Part shown: piece by piece, positions 1 to 7,699 of the stretch | Position numbering within the stretch: the first letter of the stretch is position 1 | How the letters are laid out: every line of letters begins with the position of its first letter | NCBI GenBank assembly: GCA_002421985.1 | Contig: DISF01000004.1 | Coordinates: 1 to 40,481, forward strand | From: Roseovarius sp. UBA6217 | GTDB taxonomy: Bacteria > Pseudomonadota > Alphaproteobacteria > Rhodobacterales > Rhodobacteraceae | DNA: 40,481 bases | Direction: 5' to 3' | Position numbers and translations under genes: made by a program | The notes under the pieces: generated by a model | Database searches by the model: none | Seen by the model: the letters and a program-made list of their open reading frames with translations, nothing else | Told to the model about the DNA's origin: nothing

Positions 1-21
1 GGCGGCCCGGCGATGCGCGGC

Positions 22-42
22 GGCGCGCCAAGGCGCGCCTTT
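22..42 (+). terminator. Possible terminator of the gene left of the window
   Basis: Two copies of the self-complementary octamer GGCGCGCC (22-29 and 32-39) separated by AA can fold into a short GC hairpin followed by TTT (40-42). It lies upstream of surE and would end a transcript entering from the left. The T run is short, so the call is tentative. I recognise no coding sequence in positions 1-189. Confidence 0.4.
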
Positions 43-189
43 ATCCCGCGCAAGGGCGCTTTGCCTCGAACGCTCCCTCCAGCCCATGCCTCGCTCTCTT
101 CCCCCCTCCCCCCGCGCCCGCTTGTTGCCGCGCGGCGCACGCGTTAGACAGGCATACAGGCAGGCAAGCAGCAAACGGGGCCGGGCACC

Positions 190-972
190 ATGCGTATTCT
201 CATCACCAATGACGACGGCATCAACGCGCCGGGGCTGGCAGTGCTGGAGGGCATCGCCACCGCACTTGCCGGTGCGGGCGGCGAGGTCTGGACCGTGGCC
301 CCCGCCTTCGAGCAATCGGGCGTCGGCCATTGCATCTCCTACACGCGGCCCATGATGATCAGCGAGATGGCCCCTCGCCGCTTTGCCGCCGAGGGCAGCC
401 CGGCCGATTGCGTGCTGGCGGGGCTGCATGACGTGATGAAGGACGCGCCCCCCGATCTGGTGCTCTCGGGCGTGAACCGGGGCAACAACGCGGCGGAAAA
501 CGCGGTCTATTCCGGCACCGTGGGTGCCGCGATGGAGGCCGCGTTACAGGGCGTGCCGGCGGTGGCGCTCAGCCAGTATTACGGCCCCGGGAACCGCGAC
601 CTGCCCGACACGTTCGAATGCGCCCGCGTCCACGGCCTGCCCACCCTGCAACGCCTTCTGGACAAGGGCGTATGGACGCGCGACGATTACGGCATATTCT
701 ACAATATCAACTTCCCCCCCGTCCCGGCCGCAGAGGTCAAGGGCATCCGCGCCGCGCGGCAGGGCTTTCGCCGCGACATGGGCTTTGGCGTCCAGCCCCA
801 TGTCGCCCCCTCGGGACGGCGCTTTCTGTGGGTCACCGGCGCGCCGCAGAACATGCCCACCAGCCCCGGCTCGGATGCGGATGTGAACCTTCAGGGGTAT
901 ATCTCGGTCACGCCGATGCGGGCGGATCTCACCGCGCATGACGCGCTGGAGGCCCTCAAGGCCATCGAATGA
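190..972 (+). CDS. surE: 5'/3'-nucleotidase SurE
   Basis: SurE is a metal-dependent survival-protein phosphatase that dephosphorylates nucleoside 5'- and 3'-monophosphates in the cytoplasm. The 260-residue product opens with the family signature MRILITNDDG, whose Asp8 and Asp9 bind the metal. Ser43 in EQSGVGH and Asn96 in SGVNRGNN are the other expected metal or phosphate-site residues, and the length is normal for the family. The ATG at 190 is chosen because the signature starts at once; the Shine-Dalgarno upstream is weak. Its stop overlaps the pcm start (ATGA at 969-972), so the two are translationally coupled. The surE-pcm-LysM/M23 order matches surE-pcm-nlpD of enterobacteria, without rpoS. 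Confidence 0.96.
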   Translation: MRILITNDDGINAPGLAVLEGIATALAGAGGEVWTVAPAFEQSGVGHCISYTRPMMISEMAPRRFAAEGSPADCVLAGLHDVMKDAPPDLVLSGVNRGNNAAENAVYSGTVGAAMEAALQGVPAVALSQYYGPGNRDLPDTFECARVHGLPTLQRLLDKGVWTRDDYGIFYNINFPPVPAAEVKGIRAARQGFRRDMGFGVQPHVAPSGRRFLWVTGAPQNMPTSPGSDADVNLQGYISVTPMRADLTAHDALEALKAIE

Positions 973-1625
973 GCGAGGACGCCGATCATATCGCCGAACG
1001 CAAGATGCAGTTCCTGTTTGCGCTGCGCTCGCGCGGGGTGACGGATGCGCGCGTGCTCACGGCGATGGAGCGGATCGACCGTGGCACCTTCGTGCGCGGC
1101 TATTTCGCGGACCGCGCCTATGAGGACATGCCGCTGCCCATCGCCTGCGGCCAGACCATCAGCCAGCCTTCGGTGGTAGGGCTGATGACACAGGCGCTGC
1201 GGCTGTCGGGCCGCGACAAGGTGCTGGAGGTGGGCACCGGCTCTGGCTATCAGGCCGCGATCCTGAGCCAGCTTGCCCGCCGCGTCTATACCGTGGACCG
1301 CCACCGCCAGCTTGTGCGCGAGGCCTCCGCGATCTTTGCCGCGCTTGATCTGACCAACATCGTCTGCCTCACCGCCGATGGCAGCTTTGGCTTGCCCGAG
1401 CAGGCCCCGTTCGACCGTATCCTGGTGACCGCCGCTGCCGAAGACCCGCCCGGCCCGCTCTTGGCGCAGCTTCGCATCGGCGGTATCATGGTGCTGCCCG
1501 TGGGCCAGTCGGATACGGTGCAGCAACTCATCCGTGTGACCCGGCACGAGAACGGGTATGACTATGACGAGCTGCGCCCGGTGCGGTTCGTGCCGCTGGT
1601 CGAGGGGCTGGGGCGCGATGGTTGA
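969..1625 (+). CDS. pcm: Protein-L-isoaspartate O-methyltransferase
   Basis: Pcm methylates L-isoaspartyl residues formed by ageing of Asn and Asp in proteins, using S-adenosylmethionine, and so starts their repair. The 218-residue protein has the SAM-binding motif VLEVGTGSGYQ at about residues 85-95. Before it lies the family segment PIACGQTISQP (about 57-67), which forms the substrate site. The ATG overlaps the surE stop by four bases (ATGA). The next gene begins 33 bases downstream on the same strand, so surE, pcm and the LysM/M23 gene probably form one operon. Length and motifs are complete. Confidence 0.95.
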   Translation: MSEDADHIAERKMQFLFALRSRGVTDARVLTAMERIDRGTFVRGYFADRAYEDMPLPIACGQTISQPSVVGLMTQALRLSGRDKVLEVGTGSGYQAAILSQLARRVYTVDRHRQLVREASAIFAALDLTNIVCLTADGSFGLPEQAPFDRILVTAAAEDPPGPLLAQLRIGGIMVLPVGQSDTVQQLIRVTRHENGYDYDELRPVRFVPLVEGLGRDG

Positions 1626-1658
1626 GGCAGGCACGAACATGCATCGAGGGAGAGTGAC

Positions 1659-2834
1659 ATGAGTATCGCAACGCGGCGTTTTCCACGCGGGGCCACGCTT
1701 GGAATCGGCATGGCGCTCGGCCTTGCGGGGTGCAGCGGACCGCTCGATATCGACATGCGCGGGGCCTTTGGCAATGCGCCCAGCACCGCCGAGGCGGCGC
1801 GCACCGCCACCGCCGCGCGCCCCGCGCCCGATGCGCGCGGCATCATCTCCTATCCCGGCTATCAGGTCGCGGTGGCACAGCGCGGCGACACGCTGGCGCG
1901 GCTCGCCACGCGGATCGGTGCCGATGCCCCCGAGCTTGCCCGCTATAACGGTATCCAGACCGGCGACATCCTGCGCGAGGGCGAGATCATCGCCCTGCCC
2001 CGCCGCGTCGCCGAACCCGAGGGCGGCCCGATCCGCCCCGATACCGATATCGCGGCGCTCGCGGGCAGCGCCATCGAGCGCGCCGATGGCGACCGGATCC
2101 AGACCAGCGCCCTCGCCCCCGCCCCCGCCCCAAAGACCCCGAGCGCCGTCGAGCCCGTGCGCCACAAGGTCGCGCGCGGCGAGACCGCCTATTCCATCTC
2201 GCGGCTCTACAACGTGCCGGTGCGCAGCCTTGCCGACTGGAACGGGCTCGATTCAAGCTTTACCGTGCGCGAGGGGCAGTTTCTGCTGATCCCCGTGGCC
2301 GCTGCCGGGGCGCGTGCACAGAGCCGCACCGAAGAGCAACAGGCCGCAACCACCCCGCCCGGCGGCACCTCCCCCGTCCCGGTGCCGCCAAGCGCGGCCC
2401 GCCCCCTGCCCGAGCCGGAAACCACCGTCCCCGAGCCGGTGGCCGCGCCCGATCTGGGCCAGAGCGAGACCAAGACACGCGATACACGCCTAGCCCGGCC
2501 GCTCGACGGGGCCATCATTCGCGATTACGCCAAGGGCCGCAATGACGGCATCGACATTTCCGGCGCGCCGGGGGCCGAGGTGCGCGCCGCAGAGGCTGGT
2601 ATCGTGGCGGCGGTGATGGACGATAGCAACGGGCGCCCCATCGTTGTCATCCGCCACGAGGGCAACCTGCTCACGGTCTATACCAACCTCGCGGAGCTGA
2701 GCGTCAAGAACGGCGACAGCGTTCAACGCGGTCAGCCCATCGGCACCCTGCCCGCCTCGGGCAACCCGGCGCTGCATTTCGAGGTGCGCGACGGCATCGA
2801 AAGCCTCGACCCGAATACGTTCCTCGGCAATTAG
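1659..2834 (+). CDS. NlpD-like LysM/M23 lipoprotein
   Basis: This 391-residue envelope protein has a lipoprotein signal peptide with lipobox LAGC (Cys25). It carries two LysM peptidoglycan-binding domains (about 68-113 and 168-212), a Pro/Ala-rich linker (about 213-278) and a C-terminal M23/LytM domain (280-391). The zinc-ligand motifs of active M23 peptidases are broken. HxxxD reads NDGID, with Asn295 for His; the HLS motif reads TNL (Asn343); and the HxH motif reads ALH, keeping only His373. It is therefore probably not an endopeptidase but an amidase activator of the NlpD/EnvC type that helps split septal murein; this is inferred from the lost ligands and the surE-pcm neighbourhood. GAGGGAGAG precedes the ATG. 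Confidence 0.88.
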   Translation: MSIATRRFPRGATLGIGMALGLAGCSGPLDIDMRGAFGNAPSTAEAARTATAARPAPDARGIISYPGYQVAVAQRGDTLARLATRIGADAPELARYNGIQTGDILREGEIIALPRRVAEPEGGPIRPDTDIAALAGSAIERADGDRIQTSALAPAPAPKTPSAVEPVRHKVARGETAYSISRLYNVPVRSLADWNGLDSSFTVREGQFLLIPVAAAGARAQSRTEEQQAATTPPGGTSPVPVPPSAARPLPEPETTVPEPVAAPDLGQSETKTRDTRLARPLDGAIIRDYAKGRNDGIDISGAPGAEVRAAEAGIVAAVMDDSNGRPIVVIRHEGNLLTVYTNLAELSVKNGDSVQRGQPIGTLPASGNPALHFEVRDGIESLDPNTFLGN

Positions 2835-2976
2835 AGAAACCTCGGAAAAGGGCGACGGGTTTTTTCGGGTTCAATAGGGCGTTGATGGGTTTGTGGCGGT
2901 CATGCGCCTCCGACCCACCGCGCGGACCAAAGCCGGAACGGAACCGCGCGAACGTCACGCGGGTTCCGCCGTCCGC

Positions 2977-3678
2977 TCACGTGGGTCGCGCCCCGTTGAG
3001 CCGCAGAAACAGGCTTTCCTTGTCGTTATTGCGGAAAAACGGCACCGAGGCGGGCGGCGTGCGATCATGGGCGCGCGCGGCAACCTCGGCCAGCACCACC
3101 TCGGTGATGAAAGGCAGATCGAACCTGCGCACATCGGCCAAAGGCACCCATTGCAGGTGGCTGAGTTCCTCGCAGGCATCCGAGAAATCATCGGGGTCAC
3201 CCGCGATCGCCTCGGCATGAACCAGAAAGAATCGCGCATCGAACCGGCGCGGACGGCCCGGCGGGGTGATCGCGCGAAACACGAATTGCAACGCATCGGC
3301 CACGGGCACCAGCCCGCGCGCGGCAAAGCCCGCCCAGTCGGGCGGCACCGCGCCGCGCCATGTGCCGGGGGAGCCAAGGGCAAGGCCGGTCTCCTCCCAC
3401 AGCTCGCGGATGGCGGCGGCGGCAAGCGCGTGCGCGAGATCGCGCGCGCACTCCTCGCGCAGCCGGTCCGCACAAAGCGGCGGCAGGTGCCGCGCAAGCG
3501 GCACGCCCGCGTCACCGGGATCGACCGCGCCACCGGGAAAAACCACCTTGTTGGGCATGAAGGCCGCCCCCGCCCCGCGCTGCCCCATCAGCACATGCGG
3601 CGTGCCCTCGCGCTCTCGCAACACGATTACCGTGGCGGCATCGCGCACCGGCACCGCTTCTTTCTGCATTTCCGTCAT
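2977..3678 (-). CDS. NUDIX hydrolase with an interrupted Nudix box
   Basis: This 233-residue Nudix-fold protein would hydrolyse a nucleoside diphosphate linked to another group; the substrate is unknown. The strand-loop element FPGG (residues 47-50) and the helix motif RELWEETG (91-98) of the Nudix box are present. They are about 40 residues apart instead of the usual 13, so the box carries an insertion rich in Ala, Arg and Leu. Split boxes of this kind are known in NUDT19-type proteins. GGGAGGGG precedes the ATG. The gene lies 24 bases downstream of the DUF983 gene on the same strand, so the two are probably cotranscribed. It converges with the LysM/M23 gene. Confidence 0.88.
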   Translation of the reverse strand: MTEMQKEAVPVRDAATVIVLREREGTPHVLMGQRGAGAAFMPNKVVFPGGAVDPGDAGVPLARHLPPLCADRLREECARDLAHALAAAAIRELWEETGLALGSPGTWRGAVPPDWAGFAARGLVPVADALQFVFRAITPPGRPRRFDARFFLVHAEAIAGDPDDFSDACEELSHLQWVPLADVRRFDLPFITEVVLAEVAARAHDRTPPASVPFFRNNDKESLFLRLNGARPT

Positions 3679-3702
3679 ATGCCCCTCCCGGCTTGGTGGG
3701 GG

Positions 3703-4104
3703 TCAGTCGCCGCCCCCGAATCCGTGCATCCTCTTGGCCCATTGCAATCCGACCATCGCGCCCTTGAGTCTCGGCAGAAGGTAAAGCGATAGCGCGATGG
3801 TGCCAACAGAAAATGTGGTGAACAAAACGAGTGGATCGGGCCGCCACGTCTCGAACGCCACCATCAGGAGCGGGGCCATCAGGTGGCCGACGATCAGAAT
3901 GGTAAGATAGGCCGGCCCGTCATCGGCGCGCTGGTGGCTGAGATCCTCGCGGCAGACCGGGCAATGATCGCGCACGGTCAGATAGCTGCGCAAAAGCGGA
4001 CCGCTGCCGCAATTGGGGCATTTGCCGCGAAACCCGCGCAGCATGGCGCGACGGGTGTCGCGCTCGGGCGTCTCGGTGACCTCTGTTACAGTGGTGTCGC
4101 GCAT
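3703..4104 (-). CDS. DUF983 zinc-ribbon membrane protein
   Basis: This 133-residue protein of the DUF983 family has no established function. A zinc ribbon with CPNC (Cys29, Cys32) and CPVC (Cys48, Cys51) is followed by two hydrophobic segments (about 66-85 and 92-112) that should span the inner membrane. The ATG at 4104 is preferred over a longer reading because GAGGGGA stands at good spacing before it and upstream residues look like non-coding DNA. It is the first gene of a two-gene unit with the NUDIX gene and is divergent from the EF-hand gene. Confidence 0.85.
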   Translation of the reverse strand: MRDTTVTEVTETPERDTRRAMLRGFRGKCPNCGSGPLLRSYLTVRDHCPVCREDLSHQRADDGPAYLTILIVGHLMAPLLMVAFETWRPDPLVLFTTFSVGTIALSLYLLPRLKGAMVGLQWAKRMHGFGGGD

Positions 4105-4331
4105 GGATGTCCCCTCGCAGCTGATTGCGCGAACATGGCGGACCGCGCGCGGAATTTGAAGGTGGCAGCCTGTCCTTGCGGCGTGATGTCGCGCGCGGGC
4201 GGCGGCGGTTTGCAAAAAAACCGGGCAGAGCGCGCCGGAACACCGCCTTGCCTGCGTATCAGTTCACAGGTGCGCAGGAAAGAGGCGACACCGCGACCAT
4301 CTCGGAACACATACCCCAAGGAGGGACCACG

Positions 4332-4853
4332 ATGAAACATACCGGGCTTATGGCAGGGCTGGCACTGGCGATCGCGCTGGGCGGGCTGAGCGAGGCGCGC
4401 GCACAAATGCAGGGCGGCGACGGCCCGCGCGACGGCATGGGATACGGGATGCGCGGCATGGCGGGCGGCGACATGGCCGCGCGCTTCGCCGAAGCCGATG
4501 CCGATGGCGATGGCAAGCTCTCGCGTGACGAGTTGGTGGCGCGCATGACCGCGCAGGCCGCCGAGCGGATCGAGTCGCGCGCGGACCGCATGATCGCCCA
4601 TCACGATGCCGATGGCGACAAGATGCTGACGCTGGAGGAAATGCAATCGGGCATGGGCGAGCGCATGTTCGAGCGGCTCGACGCCGATGGCGACGGCATG
4701 ATCTCGCGCGAGGAATTCGCCAAGATGCGCGAGATGCGCCAGATGCATGGCGGCAAGCATGGTGGCAAGCATGGTGGCCAACGGGGCGGCATGACCCATC
4801 ACGGCATGGGTGAGGGTGGCGTGGTCATCCACAACCACTATTACCAGAACTGA
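4332..4853 (+). CDS. Secreted EF-hand protein with a His-rich tail
   Basis: This 173-residue exported protein starts with a signal peptide (about residues 1-25, ending ARA-Q). Three canonical EF-hand loops follow: DADGDGKLSRDE (56-67), DADGDKMLTLEE (92-103) and DADGDGMISREE (117-128). All have Asp or Glu at the calcium-ligand positions. The tail (about 138-170) is rich in His, Gly and Met, with repeated HGGK units, and could bind transition metals. AAGGAGGG precedes the ATG. It sits 77 bases before an ECF sigma factor/sensor unit on the same strand. A role as metal buffer or as a target of that sigma factor is inference only. Confidence 0.85.
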   Translation: MKHTGLMAGLALAIALGGLSEARAQMQGGDGPRDGMGYGMRGMAGGDMAARFAEADADGDGKLSRDELVARMTAQAAERIESRADRMIAHHDADGDKMLTLEEMQSGMGERMFERLDADGDGMISREEFAKMREMRQMHGGKHGGKHGGQRGGMTHHGMGEGGVVIHNHYYQN

Positions 4854-4930
4854 GCCACCCGCCCGCCGCCCGGCCCTCGGCCCGTGACACGGGCTTGTGG
4901 CGCGGGCGGCGCGGCCCTAGCCTGATACGC

Positions 4931-5521
4931 ATGACCATGCCGCTTGATGACCGCAGCGACCTGCCCGACGAAGACCTGCTCGCGGCCTTTGCTGCGGGCG
5001 AGGCGGCGGCGGCGCGCGTGCTGACGCTGCGGCTTGTGCCGCGGGTGCTGGCCCATGCCGCGCGCCTTCTGGGCAACCGTGCCGAGGCCGAGGAGGTGGC
5101 GCAGGAGGCAATGCTGCGGCTCTGGCGGCAGGCCCCGCACTGGCGCGCGGGCGAGGCACGGGTCACGACATGGCTTTACCGGGTGGTGGCCAACCTGTGC
5201 ATCGACCGGCGGCGCCGGGCACGCGGGCACAGCGTGGCGCTTGACGCCGTGGAAGAGCCGCCCGATCCCGGCCCCGACGCCCCCGCGCGGATGCAGGACC
5301 GCGCCCGCGCCGAGGCCTTGCAGGCGGCGCTTGCGGATTTGCCCGAGCGACAGCGGCAGGCGGTGGTGCTGCGCCATATCGAGGGGCTGGCCAACCCCGA
5401 GATCGCCGCGATCATGGAGACCACCACCGAGGCGGTCGAAAGCCTGACCACACGCGGGCGGCGCGCGCTGACGGCGGCGCTGGCCGTGCGCAAGGAGGAT
5501 CTGGGATATGTCGATGACTGA
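4931..5521 (+). CDS. ECF-type RNA polymerase sigma factor
   Basis: This 196-residue sigma-70 family factor of the extracytoplasmic-function type directs RNA polymerase to a small regulon when released from its anti-sigma factor. Region 2 spans about residues 20-95, with core-binding EAEEVAQEAMLRLWRQ and TWLYRVVANLCIDRRR. Region 4 spans about 130-185, with LPERQRQAVVLRHIEGL and the helix-turn-helix NPEIAAIMETTTEAVESL. The ATG at 4931 is chosen because the family core follows soon after; an in-frame upstream start would add 12 non-homologous residues, and neither has a strong ribosome site. It overlaps the next gene by 14 bases, which implies coupled translation with the putative anti-sigma factor. 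Confidence 0.9.
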   Translation: MTMPLDDRSDLPDEDLLAAFAAGEAAAARVLTLRLVPRVLAHAARLLGNRAEAEEVAQEAMLRLWRQAPHWRAGEARVTTWLYRVVANLCIDRRRRARGHSVALDAVEEPPDPGPDAPARMQDRARAEALQAALADLPERQRQAVVLRHIEGLANPEIAAIMETTTEAVESLTTRGRRALTAALAVRKEDLGYVDD

Positions 5522-5867
5522 CAAGGACATGCAAGAGCAGGCGGCGCTGGTGCCGTTCTTTGCCGCCGCACAGCGCGCGGCCCCGGCTCCGTCGCCCGAG
5601 TTGCTGGCGCGGGTGCTGGCGCAGGCCTGTGCCGAGCAGGCGCGGTTTGCGCCCCCCCGGCCCCTGCGCGCGCCACGGATCGGGCTTACCGCGCGTATCC
5701 GGCAGGGGCTGGGCGGCTGGCCCGCGCTCGCGGGGCTGGCGGCGGCGGGGCTGGCCGGGGTGTGGATCGGGCTGGCGCTGCCCGATGTCGTGATCGCGGG
5801 GGGCGAGGCCGATTACCTGGTCGATGTCGCGCCCGATATCGCCTTTGATACGGGGGGGGATTTCTGA
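5508..5867 (+). CDS. Probable membrane anti-sigma factor
   Basis: I do not recognise a named domain in this 119-residue protein. It has a soluble N-terminal part (about 1-60) and one hydrophobic segment (about 71-93) that should cross the inner membrane. A short acidic tail (about 98-119) would then lie in the periplasm. This topology, the 14-base overlap with the ECF sigma gene and the 1-base overlap with a periplasmic sensor gene all fit a CnrY-like anti-sigma factor that holds the sigma factor at the membrane. The role rests on context and topology, not on sequence similarity that I can see. Confidence 0.65.
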   Translation: MSMTDKDMQEQAALVPFFAAAQRAAPAPSPELLARVLAQACAEQARFAPPRPLRAPRIGLTARIRQGLGGWPALAGLAAAGLAGVWIGLALPDVVIAGGEADYLVDVAPDIAFDTGGDF

Positions 5868-6379
5868 TGTCGCAAGAAAGCTTGCAGGACCGTGGCAGGC
5901 CGGGGCGCGGCTGGCGGATCGTGCTGATCGTGTCGCTGGCGCTCAACCTCGCCGTGGCGGGGGCGATCGGCGGCTGGGTGCTGCGCCACGGGATCGGGGC
6001 GCGCGCGGATCACGGGCCGCATTCCGCGCGGCTGGCAAACCTTGGCGGGCCGCTGACCCATGCGCTCGACACCGAGGGGCGCGCCGCCATCGCCGCGCGG
6101 CTGCGGGCACAGGGCGAGGCGCAAGAGACCCGCCGGGCAGCGCTGCGCGAAGGATTCGAGGCGCTGTTGGGGGATCTGCGCGCAGAGCCGTTTGATCCGG
6201 CACGGGTGGCCGCGCATCTTGAGGTACAGCGCGCGCAGGTGGCAGACCGGCTCAAAGCCGGGCACACCGCGCTGGTGGCGCATCTCGCGCAGATGAGCAC
6301 ACCCGAGCGCGCCGCCTATGCAGACCGGCTCGAAGAGCGCGTGCGCCGCTGGCGGCACCATGACGGACACCGCCGCTAA
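5867..6379 (+). CDS. Periplasmic heavy-metal sensor-like protein
   Basis: This 170-residue protein has one N-terminal membrane anchor (about 18-39) and a helical periplasmic domain. The pattern fits the Metal_resist/CpxP-like family that includes the nickel/cobalt sensor CnrX. Histidines cluster just after the membrane (His41, His49, His52, His65) and at the C-terminus (RHHDGHRR). The long charged helices (about 70-160) are typical of that fold. It is the last gene of the sigma/anti-sigma/sensor unit, so it probably senses a periplasmic signal, perhaps a metal, and passes it to the anti-sigma factor. The ligand cannot be told from sequence. It converges with the SMR gene, with 19 bases between stops. 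Confidence 0.75.
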   Translation: MSQESLQDRGRPGRGWRIVLIVSLALNLAVAGAIGGWVLRHGIGARADHGPHSARLANLGGPLTHALDTEGRAAIAARLRAQGEAQETRRAALREGFEALLGDLRAEPFDPARVAAHLEVQRAQVADRLKAGHTALVAHLAQMSTPERAAYADRLEERVRRWRHHDGHRR

Positions 6380-6398
6380 GGATCGGACGCAAGCGCCC

Positions 6399-6734
6399 TC
6401 AATGCGGTGCCACCTTTGAGAAAAGCTGAATCACCACGATACCGGCGATAATCATCGCCATGCCGAGCACCGCCGGCAGATCCAGCCTTTGGCCAAAGAC
6501 GATATAGCCGATGGCGGCGATGAGCACGATCCCCAGCCCCGCCCAGATCGCATAGACCACGCCCACTGGCATGTATTTGAGCGTCAGCGCCAGCAGATAA
6601 AAGCTGATCGCATAGGCCACCACCACAAGCACCGAGGGCCAAACCTTCGTGAATTGCTGGCTCGCCTGCAAGGCGGTGGTCCCGGCGGTCTCGAACATGA
6701 TCGCCAGCACCAGCAGAAAATAGACCTGTATCAT
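6399..6734 (-). CDS. Small multidrug resistance (SMR) efflux protein
   Basis: This 111-residue protein has four membrane-spanning helices. The key glutamate of the SMR family (Glu14 in EmrE) is Glu15 here, in MFETAGTTAL, and the family segment YAIWAGLG is present in helix 3. Members exchange protons for quaternary ammonium compounds, guanidinium or polyamines; EmrE-, Gdx- and MdtIJ-type substrates cannot be told apart here. The ATG at 6734 is preferred because CCGGAGG lies at good spacing before it. No SMR partner gene is adjacent, so a homodimer is likely. Confidence 0.88.
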   Translation of the reverse strand: MIQVYFLLVLAIMFETAGTTALQASQQFTKVWPSVLVVVAYAISFYLLALTLKYMPVGVVYAIWAGLGIVLIAAIGYIVFGQRLDLPAVLGMAMIIAGIVVIQLFSKVAPH

Positions 6735-6814
6735 CGCGCCTCCGGGGTCTTGCATGTGCCTGCCCCCTCGTTAAGCCAGCCCCGGCTCGCGGTCCAGCGC
6801 CCCGTTTGCGCCGC

Positions 6815-6849
6815 TTGCCACCGGCCCCCCGCCGCCCCATATTCCGCCC
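6815..6849 (+). promoter_or_regulatory. Promoter for a possibly leaderless M48 mRNA
   Basis: TTGCCA (6815-6820) and CATATT (6838-6843) are separated by exactly 17 bases, and the protease ATG begins only six bases after the -10 box. No Shine-Dalgarno sequence is visible. Transcription would start at or next to the A of the ATG, giving a leaderless mRNA. Confidence 0.5.
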
Positions 6850-7542
6850 ATGTTGAAAGTCACGCCGATCCTTCTCGCGCTGCTTTATGCGCTGGCGATG
6901 TATCGCTTCTCGGTCTGGCGCACCACGCGCGAGCTTGACGCGCGCTCTTGCGAATTGGCCGATCCCCGGCTTCGGGCGATGTGCGACCGCCTCGCCCGCG
7001 CGCTTGATCTGCCCCGCGTGCGCGTCCATCTCTACGAGATCGACCCGGTCAACGGCCTGGCCGCGCCGGACGGGCGCATCTTCATCACCCGCGGCTTCTA
7101 CCGCAAGTTTCAGTCGGGCGAGGTCTCGGCCGAGGAAATGGCCAGCGTGATCGCCCATGAGCTTGGCCATGTCGCGCTGGGCCACGCGCGGCGGCGGATG
7201 ATCGACTTTACCGGGCAGAACGCCCTGCGCACGGCGCTGGCCATGGTGCTCTCGCGCTTTCTGCCTGGTATCGGCCTGTGGATCGCCAACGGCGTCACCA
7301 CGCTGCTGGCGGCAAAACTGTCGCGCGGCGATGAATACGAGGCCGACGCATACGCCTCCGCCCTGCTGACCAAGGCAGGCATCGGCACCGCGCCGCAGAA
7401 ATCGCTCCTCGCCAAGCTGGGCGCGCTCACCCAGGGCGCAGGCGGCGTCATGCCCGCCTGGCTGATGAGCCACCCGCCCACGCCCGAGCGCATCGCCGCC
7501 ATCGAGCGGCTGGAGGCGCGCTGGCAAGGCGCGCTGCGGTAA
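6850..7542 (+). CDS. M48 family zinc metalloprotease
   Basis: This 230-residue peptidase has the zinc motif HELGH (His103, Glu104, His107) followed by VALGH. The third ligand is in EYEAD (Glu162, with Asp166), the normal ExxxD element of M48 enzymes. A hydrophobic N-terminus (about 3-19) is a signal anchor, so the catalytic domain probably lies in the periplasm or at the membrane. The C-terminal SHPPTPERI (about 208-216) is the conserved end of the M48 domain. It is shorter than HtpX and lacks the tetratricopeptide part of BepA. It stands alone between the SMR gene (divergent) and the amine cluster. Confidence 0.9.
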   Translation: MLKVTPILLALLYALAMYRFSVWRTTRELDARSCELADPRLRAMCDRLARALDLPRVRVHLYEIDPVNGLAAPDGRIFITRGFYRKFQSGEVSAEEMASVIAHELGHVALGHARRRMIDFTGQNALRTALAMVLSRFLPGIGLWIANGVTTLLAAKLSRGDEYEADAYASALLTKAGIGTAPQKSLLAKLGALTQGAGGVMPAWLMSHPPTPERIAAIERLEARWQGALR

Positions 7543-7562
7543 CGTCATCGCGCGCAGTTGTC

Positions 7563-7592
7563 CCGAGGATCTCCTGTAAAAGAGGTCCCCGG
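7563..7592 (+). terminator. Hairpin after the M48 gene
   Basis: CCGAGGATCTC (7563-7573) pairs with GAGGTCCCCGG (7582-7592) through ten pairs, one of them T-G, with a single A-C mismatch and an 8-base loop. No T tract follows, so it may be a Rho-independent terminator of weak type or a 3' stabilising hairpin. Confidence 0.35.
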
Positions 7593-7625
7593 ATCACGTC
7601 GGAGATGACATTTCCCTGAAAAACT

Positions 7626-7635
7626 TTTGATCAAA
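7626..7635. promoter_or_regulatory. Palindrome TTTGATCAAA before the first ligase gene
   Basis: This perfect 10-base palindrome lies 64 bases before the first glutamine synthetase-like gene. The same 10 bases recur at 9041-9050 before the amidotransferase gene. A possible promoter, TTGGCA (7642-7647) and TACGCT (7666-7671) with an 18-base spacer, lies just downstream. I infer an operator for a regulator of the amine pathway; the regulator is not in the window. Confidence 0.45.
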
Positions 7636-7699
7636 TCACTCTTGGCAAGCCCCCCCGCCCCGCGCTACGCTGCGAAAAACCCCGGTCAGGACTTCCCCG

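Noticed and set aside
1..189. End of a coding gene at the left edge
   Set aside because: None of the three forward frames shows a recognisable protein end, and a terminator-like hairpin already occurs at 22-42.
4237..4264. GGAAC at 4237-4241 (and again at 4304) as an ECF-type -35 box before the EF-hand gene
   Set aside because: No matching CGTT-type -10 lies at 16-17 bases; CAGTT is at 18 and imperfect, so autoregulation by the adjacent sigma factor cannot be claimed.
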